Origin: an uncultured bacterium
Lineage (GTDB): Bacteria; Patescibacteriota; Minisyncoccia; Phycocordibacterales; Phycocordibacteraceae
Direction: 5' to 3'
DNA: 17,534 nucleotides
NCBI GenBank assembly: GCA_938008595.1
Contig: CALLKD010000008.1
Coordinates: 1 to 17,534 of the forward strand
Below are positions 6,576-14,789 of this stretch, one piece after another (positions within the stretch are counted from its first letter, which is position 1; each line of letters begins with the position of its first letter). The notes below the pieces were generated by a model that did not search any database, was not told the origin of the DNA, and saw only the letters and a list, made by a program, of their open reading frames with translations. Both the position numbers and the translations under genes were made by a program.

Positions 6576-9254
6576 TGCACGGCTTGCAACCTTCTTCTTT
6601 CTTGCCTTCTCAAATAGCTTTGCAAGGTAGAAACCGGTATGAGAGCCTTCTACTTCAGCAACCTCCTCAGGGGTACCCTTAGCAACTACAATACCTCCAC
6701 CAACGCCCCCTTCAGGGCCAAAATCAATGATGTGGTCGGCACATTTAATGAGGTCCAGGTTGTGCTCAATAACCACAACGGTGTTTCCACGCTGTACGAG
6801 TTCCTGCAAGATGCCAATAAGTCGCTTTACGTCTTCATAGTGAAGACCCACGGTAGGCTCATCAAGTAGATAGAGAGTCTTCATCGTTGTAGGACGGTAG
6901 AGCTCTGAAGAGATCTTTACACGCTGCGCCTCTCCTCCTGAAAGCGTTGTTGCAGACTGTCCTAAGGTTAGGTACTCAAGTCCTGTAGAGTTTAGTGTTT
7001 CAAGACGATCATTAATTGCAGGGATGTCCTTAAAGAACTTCTCTGCTTCTTCAATAGTCATTTGGAGTACGTCATATATATTCTTGCCACGGAAGGTAGC
7101 CTCAAGTGTCTCACGCATATAGCGAGTACCATTACAGACATCACACGTTACATACACCGTTGGCAGGAAGTGCATTTCAACTGCAATCATGCCGTTTCCT
7201 TGGCAGGTCTCACAGCGACCACCAGGAACGTTGAATGAGAAGCGTCCTGGCTTCCATCCACGTGCACGCGCTTCGTTCGTAGCGGCAAACAAGTCACGGA
7301 TATGTGTAAACGCACCGGTATACGTAGCAGGGTTAGAGCGAGGCGTACGACCAATAGCAGACTGATCAATGAGTACCACACGGCCAAGGTACTCAGTGCC
7401 TGTCATTGATGCAGCGTGCACAAGCTCAGCTTCTCGCTTTGCAAAGCGTGCTGCAATGTTTCTATGAAGAATGTCATACAAGAAGGTGGACTTTCCAGAT
7501 CCTGACACACCGGTAATACACACCAACTTACCAAGTGGTATATCAATGTTTTGATTCTTTATATTGTGCAAGTTTGCCCCTTTAATCTTAATTGCCCCCT
7601 TGTCGCCTGACCTACGCTCTTCTGGAATAGCAATCTCTGTTTCTTCACGAAGGTATGAAAGGGTGACTGAGCCACTTTCATTGGTGGGAGCAGTGAGAAG
7701 CTCATCAAGCCATCCCTGTGCAACAACCTTTCCACCATGAGTACCTGCACCAGGCCCAATATCAACAAGATAGTCTGCTGCATAGATAGTATCTTCATCG
7801 TGCTCAACTACGAGAATGGTGTTACCAAGCTCTTTTAGACGAAGCAATGTTTGAATAAGCCGATCGTTATCACGCTGATGCAGACCAATCGTTGGCTCAT
7901 CCAGTACATAGAGCGCACCTACAAGCCCAGTACCTAGCTGAGAAGCAAGGCGTATGCGTTGCGCCTCTCCTCCTGAAAGAGTTGCTGCTGAGCGGTTTAG
8001 GGTGAGGTAATCAAGTCCAACATTAAGCATGAAATCAAGTCGTGCTGTGATCTCACGAATAATAGGGCGTGCAATCTCAGCACGGAGTTCTGATAGCTCA
8101 ATGGTTTCAATGAAATCACGCGCTTCTCGAATAGACATATTCGTAAAATCAACAATGTTCTTCCCAAGGTCGCTGCTTCCCTTTGCTCCTTTCTTTGTGG
8201 TAGCAGCCTTTAGGTATACCCGCTGTGCCTCAGGACGAAGACGTAGGCCGTTACATACCGGACAAACTTCATCTGAGAATAGTGACTTTGTACCAAGTCC
8301 ATTACAGCTAGGACACGCACCATATGGGCTGTTAAATGAGAAGAGGCGCGGCTCTACTTCAGGAAACGGTACGCCATCGTCAGGACAAATGAACTTTGAA
8401 GACAGTGTTTCAATGGTGCCATCAGCGTGCTTAATCTTTACCAGTCCGTCAGCTTCCTTTAGTGCAAGCTCTAGCGCTTCTGAAAGTCTCTCACGAGCAC
8501 CATCTGGTGTGCGTACAAACTCAGATACAAAGATAGAGTCAACAACGGCATCAATGTCATGACGCTTGTTACGATCAAGTACTACCTTCTCACGTAGTGA
8601 TTGCTCAGTACCATCAATGACAGCACGTTCAAATCCTTTACCAAGAAGGTCATAGAGGAGTTGATAGTACTCACCCTTTCTTCCCACCACTACCGGTGCG
8701 TATATACCCACCGTTGTACGGTCAAACTCCACACCCATCACCGTGCCTGAAGCAGTTTCAGTCTTTGCAGATACCCTATTCCACACCAAACGAATCATCT
8801 CCTCCTTAGAGAGGCGAGAAATGGGCACGTCATGATTAACACAGTATGGTTGCCCTGCACGTGCATACAACACACGGAGGTAGTCATATATCTCTGTAAC
8901 GGTAGCAACCGTTGAGCGGGGGTTATTTGAACGACTCTTTTGGTCAATTGAGATAGCAGGAGAGAGCCCCGTAATCTCATCCACATCTGGCTTCTGCATT
9001 TGGTTTAGGAACTGTCGTGCGTATGCAGAGAGAGACTCTACGTATCTACGCTGCCCTTCAGCAAAGATAGTGTCAAAGGCGAGTGAGGACTTTCCAGAGC
9101 CTGAGAGTCCTGTAAGTACGGTCATTACCCCTCGTGGGAGATCCACCGAAATATTCTTTAGGTTGTGTGTACGTGCACCCTTAACGCGGATCCAATCCTC
9201 GCCAATATGCTGCTCGTGCACATTCTTTTGTGTAGTTTTCTTTGGGGTGGCCAT
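6567..9254 (-). CDS. uvrA: Excinuclease ABC subunit A
   Basis: 895 residues (about 940 in E. coli). UvrA is the damage-sensing double ABC ATPase of nucleotide excision repair. Visible elements are Walker A GLSGSGKS (49-56), [12 protein letters not shown], signature [16 protein letters not shown] with Walker [13 protein letters not shown], second Walker A GVSGSGKS (582-589), a C-terminal zinc finger (C681, C684, C704, C707), and second signature [15 protein letters not shown] with [11 protein letters not shown]. The first zinc module is altered: C290 pairs with D293 where a second Cys is expected, followed by C314/C317. Only 13 residues separate C317 from the next CxxC (C331/C334); in E. coli more than 100 lie there. 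A palindrome overlaps its promoter. It is the last gene of the uvrB-kinase-regulator-uvrA run. Confidence 0.96.
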   Translation of the reverse strand: MATPKKTTQKNVHEQHIGEDWIRVKGARTHNLKNISVDLPRGVMTVLTGLSGSGKSSLAFDTIFAEGQRRYVESLSAYARQFLNQMQKPDVDEITGLSPAISIDQKSRSNNPRSTVATVTEIYDYLRVLYARAGQPYCVNHDVPISRLSKEEMIRLVWNRVSAKTETASGTVMGVEFDRTTVGIYAPVVVGRKGEYYQLLYDLLGKGFERAVIDGTEQSLREKVVLDRNKRHDIDAVVDSIFVSEFVRTPDGARERLSEALELALKEADGLVKIKHADGTIETLSSKFICPDDGVPFPEVEPRLFSFNSPYGACPSCNGLGTKSLFSDEVCPVCNGLRLRPEAQRVYLKAATTKKGAKGSSDLGKNIVDFTNMSIREARDFIETIELSELRAEIARPIIREITARLDFMLNVGLDYLTLNRSAATLSGGEAQRIRLASQLGTGLVGALYVLDEPTIGLHQRDNDRLIQTLLRLKELGNTILVVEHDEDTIYAADYLVDIGPGAGTHGGKVVAQGWLDELLTAPTNESGSVTLSYLREETEIAIPEERRSGDKGAIKIKGANLHNIKNQNIDIPLGKLVCITGVSGSGKSTFLYDILHRNIAARFAKREAELVHAASMTGTEYLGRVVLIDQSAIGRTPRSNPATYTGAFTHIRDLFAATNEARARGWKPGRFSFNVPGGRCETCQGNGMIAVEMHFLPTVYVTCDVCNGTRYMRETLEATFRGKNIYDVLQMTIEEAEKFFKDIPAINDRLETLNSTGLEYLTLGQSATTLSGGEAQRVKISSELYRPTTMKTLYLLDEPTVGLHYEDVKRLIGILQELVQRGNTVVVIEHNLDLIKCADHIIDFGPEGGVGGGIVVAKGTPEEVAEVEGSHTGFYLAKLFEKARKKKVASRAKK

Positions 9255-9261
9255 AATGAGA

Positions 9262-9267
9262 ATAGTC
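9262..9267 (-). promoter_or_regulatory. Weak candidate -10 box of uvrA
   Basis: GACTAT on the minus strand, 7 bases before the ATG at 9254. The spacing matches the other leaderless-type promoters, but the hexamer is poor. It overlaps the palindrome at 9266-9285. Confidence 0.3.
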
Positions 9268-9285
9268 TGTCCGTGGTGGGACAGA
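9266..9285. promoter_or_regulatory. Palindromic operator candidate upstream of uvrA
   Basis: TCTGTCC, 6 bases, GGACAGA: perfect 7-base arms. It lies 11 bases upstream of the uvrA ATG and overlaps the expected -10 to -30 region. No T-tract follows on either strand, so a terminator for the response-regulator gene is unlikely. The outer bases read CTGT-N10-ACAG, close to but two bases wider than the proteobacterial LexA box CTGT-N8-ACAG. Confidence 0.5.
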
Positions 9286-9331
9286 TACGCACATAGTCTA
9301 CTCTATAACCCGCAATCGAGAAACCTCGTGC

Positions 9332-9724
9332 TTACGCTGCTGGTACTGCTAACAGATGCTTAGCTTTCTCCACAATCTCATCAACGTCTACGTCTGCCTT
9401 AATGAGATAGTCACTCGCACCAAGCGCAAGTGCTTTATCCTTATCTTCCTGCTGTCCTAGGTTAGAGACGATAATTACCGGCACGGTCTTCCCTTCATCA
9501 CTGCGAGCACGAAGTGTCTCGAGCACTTCAAATCCTCCCATTGTTGGAAGAGTAAGATCCAAAAGTATGAGTTTTGGTTTGTACGTTTCAAATAGCTTTA
9601 GTGCTTCTACCCCGTCATTTGCATAGATGGTCTGGAATACACCAGAGAAGGTGTGCCCCATCATGTTTTTAAGAATAGGGTCGTCTTCAACAACGAGTAT
9701 GTAGGATATGTCTCCTTCAGCCAT
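9332..9724 (-). CDS. Receiver-only response regulator
   Basis: 130 residues, a single CheY-like receiver domain with no output domain. The acidic pocket is D14/D15 (VVEDDP), the phospho-acceptor is D56 in LLDLTLP, the switch residue is S87 (IIVSNLG) and the conserved Lys is K109 (DYLIKAD). It lies 23 bases after the histidine kinase gene on the same strand, so the kinase is its likely phosphodonor. Without a DNA-binding domain it should act through protein contacts. A CTTTGCTATACT promoter sits 6 bases before its ATG, in the gap after the kinase, so it can be transcribed separately and leaderless. uvrA follows after 77 bases. Confidence 0.93.
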   Translation of the reverse strand: MAEGDISYILVVEDDPILKNMMGHTFSGVFQTIYANDGVEALKLFETYKPKLILLDLTLPTMGGFEVLETLRARSDEGKTVPVIIVSNLGQQEDKDKALALGASDYLIKADVDVDEIVEKAKHLLAVPAA

Positions 9725-9730
9725 GGTAAA

Positions 9731-9736
9731 AGTATA
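9731..9736 (-). promoter_or_regulatory. Extended -10 promoter of the response regulator
   Basis: CTTTGCTATACT, then TTTACC, then ATG, on the minus strand. The 12 bases are identical to those before ddl. The 6-base gap implies a leaderless mRNA. Confidence 0.65.
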
Positions 9737-9747
9737 GCAAAGTATGC

Positions 9748-10836
9748 TTAGAGCGCTATTGGAAGGGACAGTATAAAGAGCGTTCCAGGGCCATCAGGGT
9801 TTGCTGTAAACGTAAGGTCACCACCGTGGTCAGTAGCTATGGTACGAGCAATATAGAGACCAAGCCCATTCCCCTTATTGTTCTTTGATATGGCATTACT
9901 GGCTCGGTAGAAGCGCTCAAAGATGTTGTTCTTGTCTTGGCTTTGAATTCCAATACCGGTATCTCGCACAAGTACTTCAACCCGTGATGGTGCTTGTCGC
10001 ACCTCACAGGTTACAAAACCTCCCGCAGGGGTATAGCGAATAGCATTCTCTATAAGGTTATTCAGTACCCACTTAATACGGTCTGCATCAGCGCGCACGT
10101 TAGATACTTTTTCCGCAGGTGCTCTACTCTCCAACGTAACCTTCATCTCCTGTGCCAGTGGCGCAAAGTCAGCGGCAACAACACCCAGAAGAGTAGTTAT
10201 GTCAGTAGTAGCAAAGGTGTAGGTGTACTTGCCAGACTCAATAGCAGAGATATCAAGTAGCGTACCAACAATGGCCACAAGATCCCGACTCTTCTCAGAG
10301 GCACTTGTAACAAGCATCTTTTGATCATCGGTTAATGACTCTTTTCCAAGAGCCTCAAGTGACCATCGTATTGCTGTGAGCGGCGTGCGTAGCTGATGTG
10401 CTGCTGTTGAAATAAAGTCTGACTTTACTCGAGAGGCATCAATATCATGGGCATGCGCGTCGGTAACACTGGTAGAGAACTTTCGGTATATAGCAGCAAG
10501 CTCTATAAGTTCCTGTGGTGCACGATCAAAATCAGGCAGTATTGCTGGTGTACCCTCTGCAAAGCAGTTCATAGACGCCGTAATCATGCGCAGTGGGCGC
10601 ATTACATATCCGTAAAGGAAATAGTAGGCAAACAACCCTGTACCTAGGGCACACAAGAGAAGTAGTAGTAGCTGAAACAGTAGCAAAAGCTTAAAGACAA
10701 GCTCAGTATCTGACGCTATGCCTGGAAGAAAGTTGAGTACAAATGCTTCGCCATAGAAGGCAATGAGGAAGCTACACACCAGAGAGAACGCAAGGCTTCC
10801 AAGCACCAGTAGTAAAGAAAACGAGCGAAGACTCAT
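9748..10836 (-). CDS. Membrane-bound sensor histidine kinase
   Basis: 362 residues. Two membrane helices (about 7-28 and 48-74) are separated by only some 20 residues, so there is no real external sensor domain. Input may come from the membrane or from the HAMP-like linker at 76-135. The HisKA domain has the phospho-His H147 in AAHQLRTPLTAIRWS. The ATPase domain shows the N box (N264 in NLIENAIRY), G1 (VRDTGIGI), F box (IFERFYRA) and G2 (GNGLGLYIARTI). The receiver-only regulator follows after 23 bases, and uvrB ends 27 bases upstream. This places a two-component pair between uvrB and uvrA. The extended -10 TGCTAGCAT lies 6 bases before the ATG. Confidence 0.94.
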   Translation of the reverse strand: MSLRSFSLLLVLGSLAFSLVCSFLIAFYGEAFVLNFLPGIASDTELVFKLLLLFQLLLLLLCALGTGLFAYYFLYGYVMRPLRMITASMNCFAEGTPAILPDFDRAPQELIELAAIYRKFSTSVTDAHAHDIDASRVKSDFISTAAHQLRTPLTAIRWSLEALGKESLTDDQKMLVTSASEKSRDLVAIVGTLLDISAIESGKYTYTFATTDITTLLGVVAADFAPLAQEMKVTLESRAPAEKVSNVRADADRIKWVLNNLIENAIRYTPAGGFVTCEVRQAPSRVEVLVRDTGIGIQSQDKNNIFERFYRASNAISKNNKGNGLGLYIARTIATDHGGDLTFTANPDGPGTLFILSLPIAL

Positions 10837-10842
10837 GCGTAT

Positions 10843-10848
10843 ATGCTA
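10843..10848 (-). promoter_or_regulatory. Extended -10 promoter of the histidine kinase
   Basis: On the minus strand TGCTAGCAT, then ATACGC, then ATG at 10836. TGC before the hexamer is shared with the ddl and regulator promoters. The 6-base gap implies a leaderless mRNA. Confidence 0.55.
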
Positions 10849-10863
10849 GCACGTAGCTACTGG

Positions 10864-13005
10864 TTATTTCCTCGGATTGTTGATTCTTGATCCAGATGAG
10901 GACTTCTTAGCTCGTGCAGGCTTCTTTGGCGTCTGTACTCTCTTTTCCTTAGGTTCACTTCCCTCAAGGGCATATATCTCATCGCGAAGTATTGCCGCTG
11001 TTTCAAAGTCGAGTGCTTCTACTGCCGCACTCATTTGTGCTCGCTTTTCTGTAATGAAAGCTTTTGGATCAGCTTTGTACAGGACTTCATCGATGTGAAG
11101 AAGTGAGTGCACCGTCTTATCATGTTCACTCCGCATTGATGCTGCAATGTCCTTAATCTCCTTCTTAATGGTCATTGGAGTAATGCCATGCTCCTCATTG
11201 TATGCAAGCTGTATGGTGCGTCTACGATTAGTTTCTTCAATCGCATGGGTAAGTGAATTAGTCATTACATCCGCATATAGAATCACTCGTCCCTGCACAT
11301 TACGTGCCGCTCTACCAATGGTTTGAATAAGTGCTGTTTCAGAGCGCAGAAATCCTTCCTTATCAGCATCAAGTATTCCCACCAGCTCAACTTCAGGAAG
11401 ATCAAGACCCTCACGAAGGAGGTTTACACCCACAAGCACATCAAACGTACCCTTACGGAATTCGGTGAGTATTTGTATGCGGTCAATGGTCTTAATGTCA
11501 CTATGCAAATATTCTGCTTTCATGCCCTTTTCCTTTAAGAAGGTTGAAAGGTCTTCTGCCATTTGCTTTGTAAGCGTTGTTGCAAGTACACGACCTCCCC
11601 CGTTAATTACCGATATCGACTCTTGAATAAAGTCAGCCACCTGTCCTTTGTACTCAGACGCCGCACCTTGTGTAGCGTTAACTCCAACACCCTCTGCAAT
11701 GGGGCGTACGAGTAGTTCTGGATCAATCAGTCCTGTAGGGCGAATTATCTGCTCCACCTGAGCACCGTCCGGTGGCGTACTTTTCTCTTTTTCATATGCG
11801 CCCGGTGTTGCGGTAGTAAAGAGCACTTGTCCAACGCGTGCTTCAAACTCCTCAAACATGAGTGGCCGGTTATCTCGTGCAGAAGGCAATCTAAAGCCGT
11901 GCTCTACGAGCGTATCCTTTCGTGAGCGGTCTCCTGCATACATGCCACCAATCTGTGAGACAGTTACGTGTGACTCATCAATAACCGTAAGGAAGTCAGG
12001 AGAGCCGTCTGCGCTATGTGGGAAGTAGGAAAGCAAGGTGTGTGGTGCCTCTCCCGGCGCTCTGCCATCAAAGTGTCGTGAGTAGTTTTCAATACCATTG
12101 GTGTACCCAATCTCCCGTATAAGGGCGATGTCATGGTTAGTGCGACGCTTTAAGCGCTCATGCTCAAGTATCTTTTCTTCACGTGTAAACTGTTTCAAGC
12201 GCTCATCAAGCTCTTCTTTGATGCTTTGTAGTGCTCGCTCACGATCTTCATCACTTGAAACAAAGTGCTTTGCTGGGAATATAAACAAGGTGTCAGGTGT
12301 CGCTACAAGCGCTCGTGATACGGGATCAAGTGCCTCAATGTGTGTAATTGAATCTTCATTAAATGCAATGCGGTACAGCATGCGCTCGTTCACCGGCATA
12401 ATCTCAAGCGAGTTCCCTATCGCACGTATCTTTCCAGGCTCCAGATCTGCCTGTGTTCTCTCAAAGTAAATGGCAATGAGTTTGCGTATGAGTGCTGCTC
12501 TATCCTCTTTCCCTCCCTTCTCAAGTTTTACATGTACTTTCTCATAGTTTTCTGGAGACCCAAGACCATAGATGGCAGAAACTGAAGCAACGATTATGAC
12601 GTCCTTACGCGTTAGAAGTGCCTGGGTAGCCGCATGTCGTAGCCTATCAATCTCTGCATTGATCTGTGCTTCCTTTTCAATATACGTATCTGAGTGTGCC
12701 ATGTAGGCCTCAGGCTGATAGTAGTCATAGTAGGAAACAAAGTAGTGCACGGCATTCTCTGGAAAGAACTCTTGGTACTCCTGCGCAAGCTGTGCGGCAA
12801 GTGTTTTGTTATGTGCCAATACCAGCGTTGGCTTTCCAAGTGCATATATCACATTTGCCGCAGTGTATGTCTTTCCAGAGCCTGTTACACCAACAAGTGT
12901 TTGGTACTTCTTTCCTTCTTTGAAGCCCGCAGTAAGAGCCTCAATTGCCTTTGGCTGATCGCCTGCAGGGGGGAATGGAATGTTGAGTGTAAATTGCCCA
13001 GCCAT
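10864..13005 (-). CDS. uvrB: Excinuclease ABC subunit B
   Basis: 713 residues, full family length. UvrB is the helicase-like damage verifier that is loaded by UvrA and recruits UvrC. The N-terminus has FPPAGDQPKAI and Walker A GVTGSGKT (39-46). The beta-hairpin block (VSYYDYYQPEAY to EIDRLRHAAT), used to probe the DNA, is intact, as are VASVSAIYGLG and the C-terminal helicase motifs LREGLDLPEVELV and QTIGRAARN. A UVR motif (about 655-688, VEALDFETAAILRDEIYALEG) for UvrC binding precedes a basic Lys/Ser-rich tail of about 25 residues. TACACT lies 6 bases before the ATG. It heads the minus-strand run uvrB, kinase, regulator, uvrA, and is divergent from the plus-strand orphan at 13059. Confidence 0.97.
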   Translation of the reverse strand: MAGQFTLNIPFPPAGDQPKAIEALTAGFKEGKKYQTLVGVTGSGKTYTAANVIYALGKPTLVLAHNKTLAAQLAQEYQEFFPENAVHYFVSYYDYYQPEAYMAHSDTYIEKEAQINAEIDRLRHAATQALLTRKDVIIVASVSAIYGLGSPENYEKVHVKLEKGGKEDRAALIRKLIAIYFERTQADLEPGKIRAIGNSLEIMPVNERMLYRIAFNEDSITHIEALDPVSRALVATPDTLFIFPAKHFVSSDEDRERALQSIKEELDERLKQFTREEKILEHERLKRRTNHDIALIREIGYTNGIENYSRHFDGRAPGEAPHTLLSYFPHSADGSPDFLTVIDESHVTVSQIGGMYAGDRSRKDTLVEHGFRLPSARDNRPLMFEEFEARVGQVLFTTATPGAYEKEKSTPPDGAQVEQIIRPTGLIDPELLVRPIAEGVGVNATQGAASEYKGQVADFIQESISVINGGGRVLATTLTKQMAEDLSTFLKEKGMKAEYLHSDIKTIDRIQILTEFRKGTFDVLVGVNLLREGLDLPEVELVGILDADKEGFLRSETALIQTIGRAARNVQGRVILYADVMTNSLTHAIEETNRRRTIQLAYNEEHGITPMTIKKEIKDIAASMRSEHDKTVHSLLHIDEVLYKADPKAFITEKRAQMSAAVEALDFETAAILRDEIYALEGSEPKEKRVQTPKKPARAKKSSSGSRINNPRK

Positions 13006-13021
13006 CCGATAAGTGTATAGT
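12994..13021 (+). promoter_or_regulatory. Candidate promoter of the 13059-13463 gene
   Basis: TTGCCC (12994-12999), a 16-base spacer, then TATAGT (13016-13021). The element overlaps the first codons and the promoter of uvrB on the other strand, so the two promoters probably compete. The predicted transcription start near 13028 leaves a leader of about 30 bases. Confidence 0.45.
13012..13017 (-). promoter_or_regulatory. Candidate -10 box of uvrB
   Basis: TACACT, then TATCGG, then ATG at 13005, on the minus strand. The 6-base gap is the same as in four other genes here and implies a leaderless mRNA. Confidence 0.5.
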
Positions 13022-13048
13022 GAAAGCAGATTTCGCGCACATATTCAT

Positions 13049-13053
13049 GGAGG
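13049..13053 (+). promoter_or_regulatory. Ribosome binding site fixing the ATG start at 13059
   Basis: GGAGG, 5 bases, ATG. This is the strongest Shine-Dalgarno site in the window. It decides for ATG 13059 over the in-frame GTG at 13020 (inside the -10 box) and the ATG at 13047 (inside the site). Confidence 0.65.
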
Positions 13054-13058
13054 CAGTC

Positions 13059-13463
13059 ATGCACATACCTGAATGGCAAGCCAATTTGGATGCCGCAATA
13101 AACAAGTACCTTCTGGCGCGTATTCAAGAAAACACCGAAAGCAAGAGCGGTACCAACGTGCGATTTGATGACGACGATATCATCAGAGCGTTTAGAGATA
13201 AGAAGATGCCCAATACCATTGTGTTGTTCCTTGAGGTAAGACAGGAGCGGGTCAATGCCATTACCATCGTCTCCCGGAATGACCAGGCCGAGCTTGTTTC
13301 TGTCACGCTCGGTGGCGACGTAGAAGTATTGGTGTGGCTAGCCCACCTTTCGCAGAACCTGTCGAACGTGCTGTGGCATGATTTGCTTATGCTCGAGGAT
13401 GCGCTTAATACGTACTTCGGTCAGCAGGAGAGCTGCGGGTTCAAATTCTATGGATACTGTTAG
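13059..13463 (+). CDS. Unrecognised 134-residue orphan protein
   Basis: I recognise no family. From ATG 13059 the protein begins MHIPEWQANLDAAINKYL, an amphipathic helix. An acidic patch RFDDDDIIRAF is followed by probable beta strands (TIVLFLEVR, VNAITIVS, AELVSVTLGG) and a C-terminal helical part rich in Leu (VLVWLAHLSQNLSN, HDLLMLEDAL). It ends in an aromatic/Cys-rich tail, CGFKFYGYC. There is no signal peptide. The strong GGAGG site, an upstream -35/-10 pair and a terminator 7 bases after the stop make it a self-contained transcription unit. It is divergent from uvrB and convergent with tgt. Tandem stops TAG TGA end it. It is a probable soluble cytoplasmic protein of unknown role, perhaps acquired. 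Confidence 0.7.
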   Translation: MHIPEWQANLDAAINKYLLARIQENTESKSGTNVRFDDDDIIRAFRDKKMPNTIVLFLEVRQERVNAITIVSRNDQAELVSVTLGGDVEVLVWLAHLSQNLSNVLWHDLLMLEDALNTYFGQQESCGFKFYGYC

Positions 13464-13470
13464 TGAACAA

Positions 13471-13498
13471 GGGTCGGCACGCGTTGCCGGCCCTTTTA
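13471..13498 (+). terminator. Intrinsic terminator of the 13059-13463 gene
   Basis: A 9-bp stem (GGGTCGGCA, loop CGCGT, TGCCGGCCC, one G-T) followed by TTTTACTTTTT. The T-tract contains the tgt stop codon (13496-13498, minus strand). On the minus strand the same hairpin is followed only by TTGTTC, so it would terminate tgt less well. Confidence 0.88.
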
Positions 13499-14731
13499 CT
13501 TTTTGTAATAGGTTTCAATAAAGTTCGTTCTATACGCCTCAAACGTGCCTGCGTGTATCGCAGCACGGGCGCCATCAACCAAGGAAATAATGAATCCAAG
13601 GTTATGCATAGACGCAATTGTTTGCCCCAGTAGCTCATTAGAGCGTAAGAGATGCGATACATATGCGCGGGTAAATCCTTCAGTGCCAGGAACAACACAA
13701 TCAGGGTCTAGAGGTGTGAAATCCTCCTTGTACTTCTCATTCATAAGATTTATTTGCCCATGCATGGTGTATATAGAGCCATGTCTACCGAGTCGTGTTG
13801 CTGCAACACAGTCAAAGAGATCCATACCAGCAGCGATACCTGTCAAAATATCTTCTGGTTCGCCAATACCTAGGAAGTGCCGTGGCTTATCTTCCGGTAG
13901 CTCTGGAATGGCAGCCTGTAGCGCACCCACCATATCCTCCTTACTAAATGATCCCCCTATACCAAACCCATCAAAGTTCATGGCAGCAATTGCCTTTGCA
14001 CTTTCTCTGCGCAGATCCTCATATCGTCCCCCCTGCACAATGCCAAAGATTGATTGCCAGGTGGCATTGAGGTTCTGCCTATGTGCAGCTAGTGAGCGCT
14101 CTGCCCATTTGTGTGTGCGCTCCATCGCCTCCTTTTGATATTCATATGATTCTGTTGGTGCCGTACACTCATCAAAGGCAAAGAACATGTCAGCACCAAG
14201 GGCGTGTTGTATTTCAACTGAGCGCTCTGGTGTAAATCGGTGTAGTGAGCCATCAAGGTGTGAGGTGAAGGTAACCCCTGCGTCGTCAATCACGGCTAGT
14301 TGTCCGTGCTGTGTCCTTACATCATCATCGTATGTGGCTATCCCTTGCTCACGTGGCAATTCTTCTCCGGATGCAATCTTCGTAATTGTCTTTCCAAAGG
14401 CACTGCCAAGAGAAAACACCTGGAACCCTCCTGAGTCTGTCATGGTGGGGCCATGGTTTCCGTCGCGGGTGCGCCAGTTCATAAAGGCAGCAAGTCCACC
14501 AGCATCTTTAACAAGCCTCTCTCCCGGCTGTAGGTAAAGGTGATAGGTATTAGCAAGTACAACTTGTGCACCTAGTTTTTGTACTGCTTCAGGGTGCACA
14601 CCCTTAACAGAGGCCTTAGTACCAACGGGTACAAATGCTGGGGTCTGTATATCACCGTGTGCCGTACGTAAAACCCCTGCTCGGGCATTTGAAGAAGGAT
14701 CGGTAGCAACTGTTCTAAATAAGAGTGCCAT
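13496..14731 (-). CDS. tgt: Queuine/preQ1 tRNA-guanine transglycosylase
   Basis: 411 residues. TGT swaps the wobble guanine of GUN-anticodon tRNAs for a queuosine precursor. The general acid/base D99 (DSGGFQV), the nucleophile D307 (LFDCVAATRLGRHG), GIVQGG, and FGIGGSF are all present. Two features are unusual. First, the zinc site CxCxxC...H is reduced to C345 and H376, with V347 and T350 in place of the other two Cys. Second, some 25-30 extra residues (about 113-148) sit between FSLG and GVTF. I chose ATG 14731, with AAGGTGA 8 bases upstream; a TTG at 14770 would add 13 unlikely residues (Lys-rich). It faces away from the plus-strand secreted-protein gene and converges on the 13059 gene. 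Confidence 0.93.
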   Translation of the reverse strand: MALLFRTVATDPSSNARAGVLRTAHGDIQTPAFVPVGTKASVKGVHPEAVQKLGAQVVLANTYHLYLQPGERLVKDAGGLAAFMNWRTRDGNHGPTMTDSGGFQVFSLGSAFGKTITKIASGEELPREQGIATYDDDVRTQHGQLAVIDDAGVTFTSHLDGSLHRFTPERSVEIQHALGADMFFAFDECTAPTESYEYQKEAMERTHKWAERSLAAHRQNLNATWQSIFGIVQGGRYEDLRRESAKAIAAMNFDGFGIGGSFSKEDMVGALQAAIPELPEDKPRHFLGIGEPEDILTGIAAGMDLFDCVAATRLGRHGSIYTMHGQINLMNEKYKEDFTPLDPDCVVPGTEGFTRAYVSHLLRSNELLGQTIASMHNLGFIISLVDGARAAIHAGTFEAYRTNFIETYYKK

Positions 14732-14789
14732 ACGTATATTCACCTTATATTTCTTAGGTATTTTAAGCAAGGTGCTCTATATACAAAAC

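Noticed and set aside
8029-8562. 177-codon plus-strand open frame inside uvrA
   Set aside because: Ser/Arg-rich antisense of a highly conserved uvrA region.
9266-9285. Canonical LexA box for the palindrome before uvrA
   Set aside because: The CTGT and ACAG halves are 10 bases apart, not 8, and no lexA is in view, so it is kept only as an operator of unknown regulator.
13020-13058. Extension of the 13059 gene to an upstream GTG at 13020
   Set aside because: The GTG lies within the predicted TATAGT box and has no ribosome binding site, whereas ATG 13059 has GGAGG at ideal spacing.
14732-14770. TTG start of tgt at 14770
   Set aside because: It adds a Lys-rich stretch not seen in TGT; ATG 14731 begins with the family-like MALLFRT.
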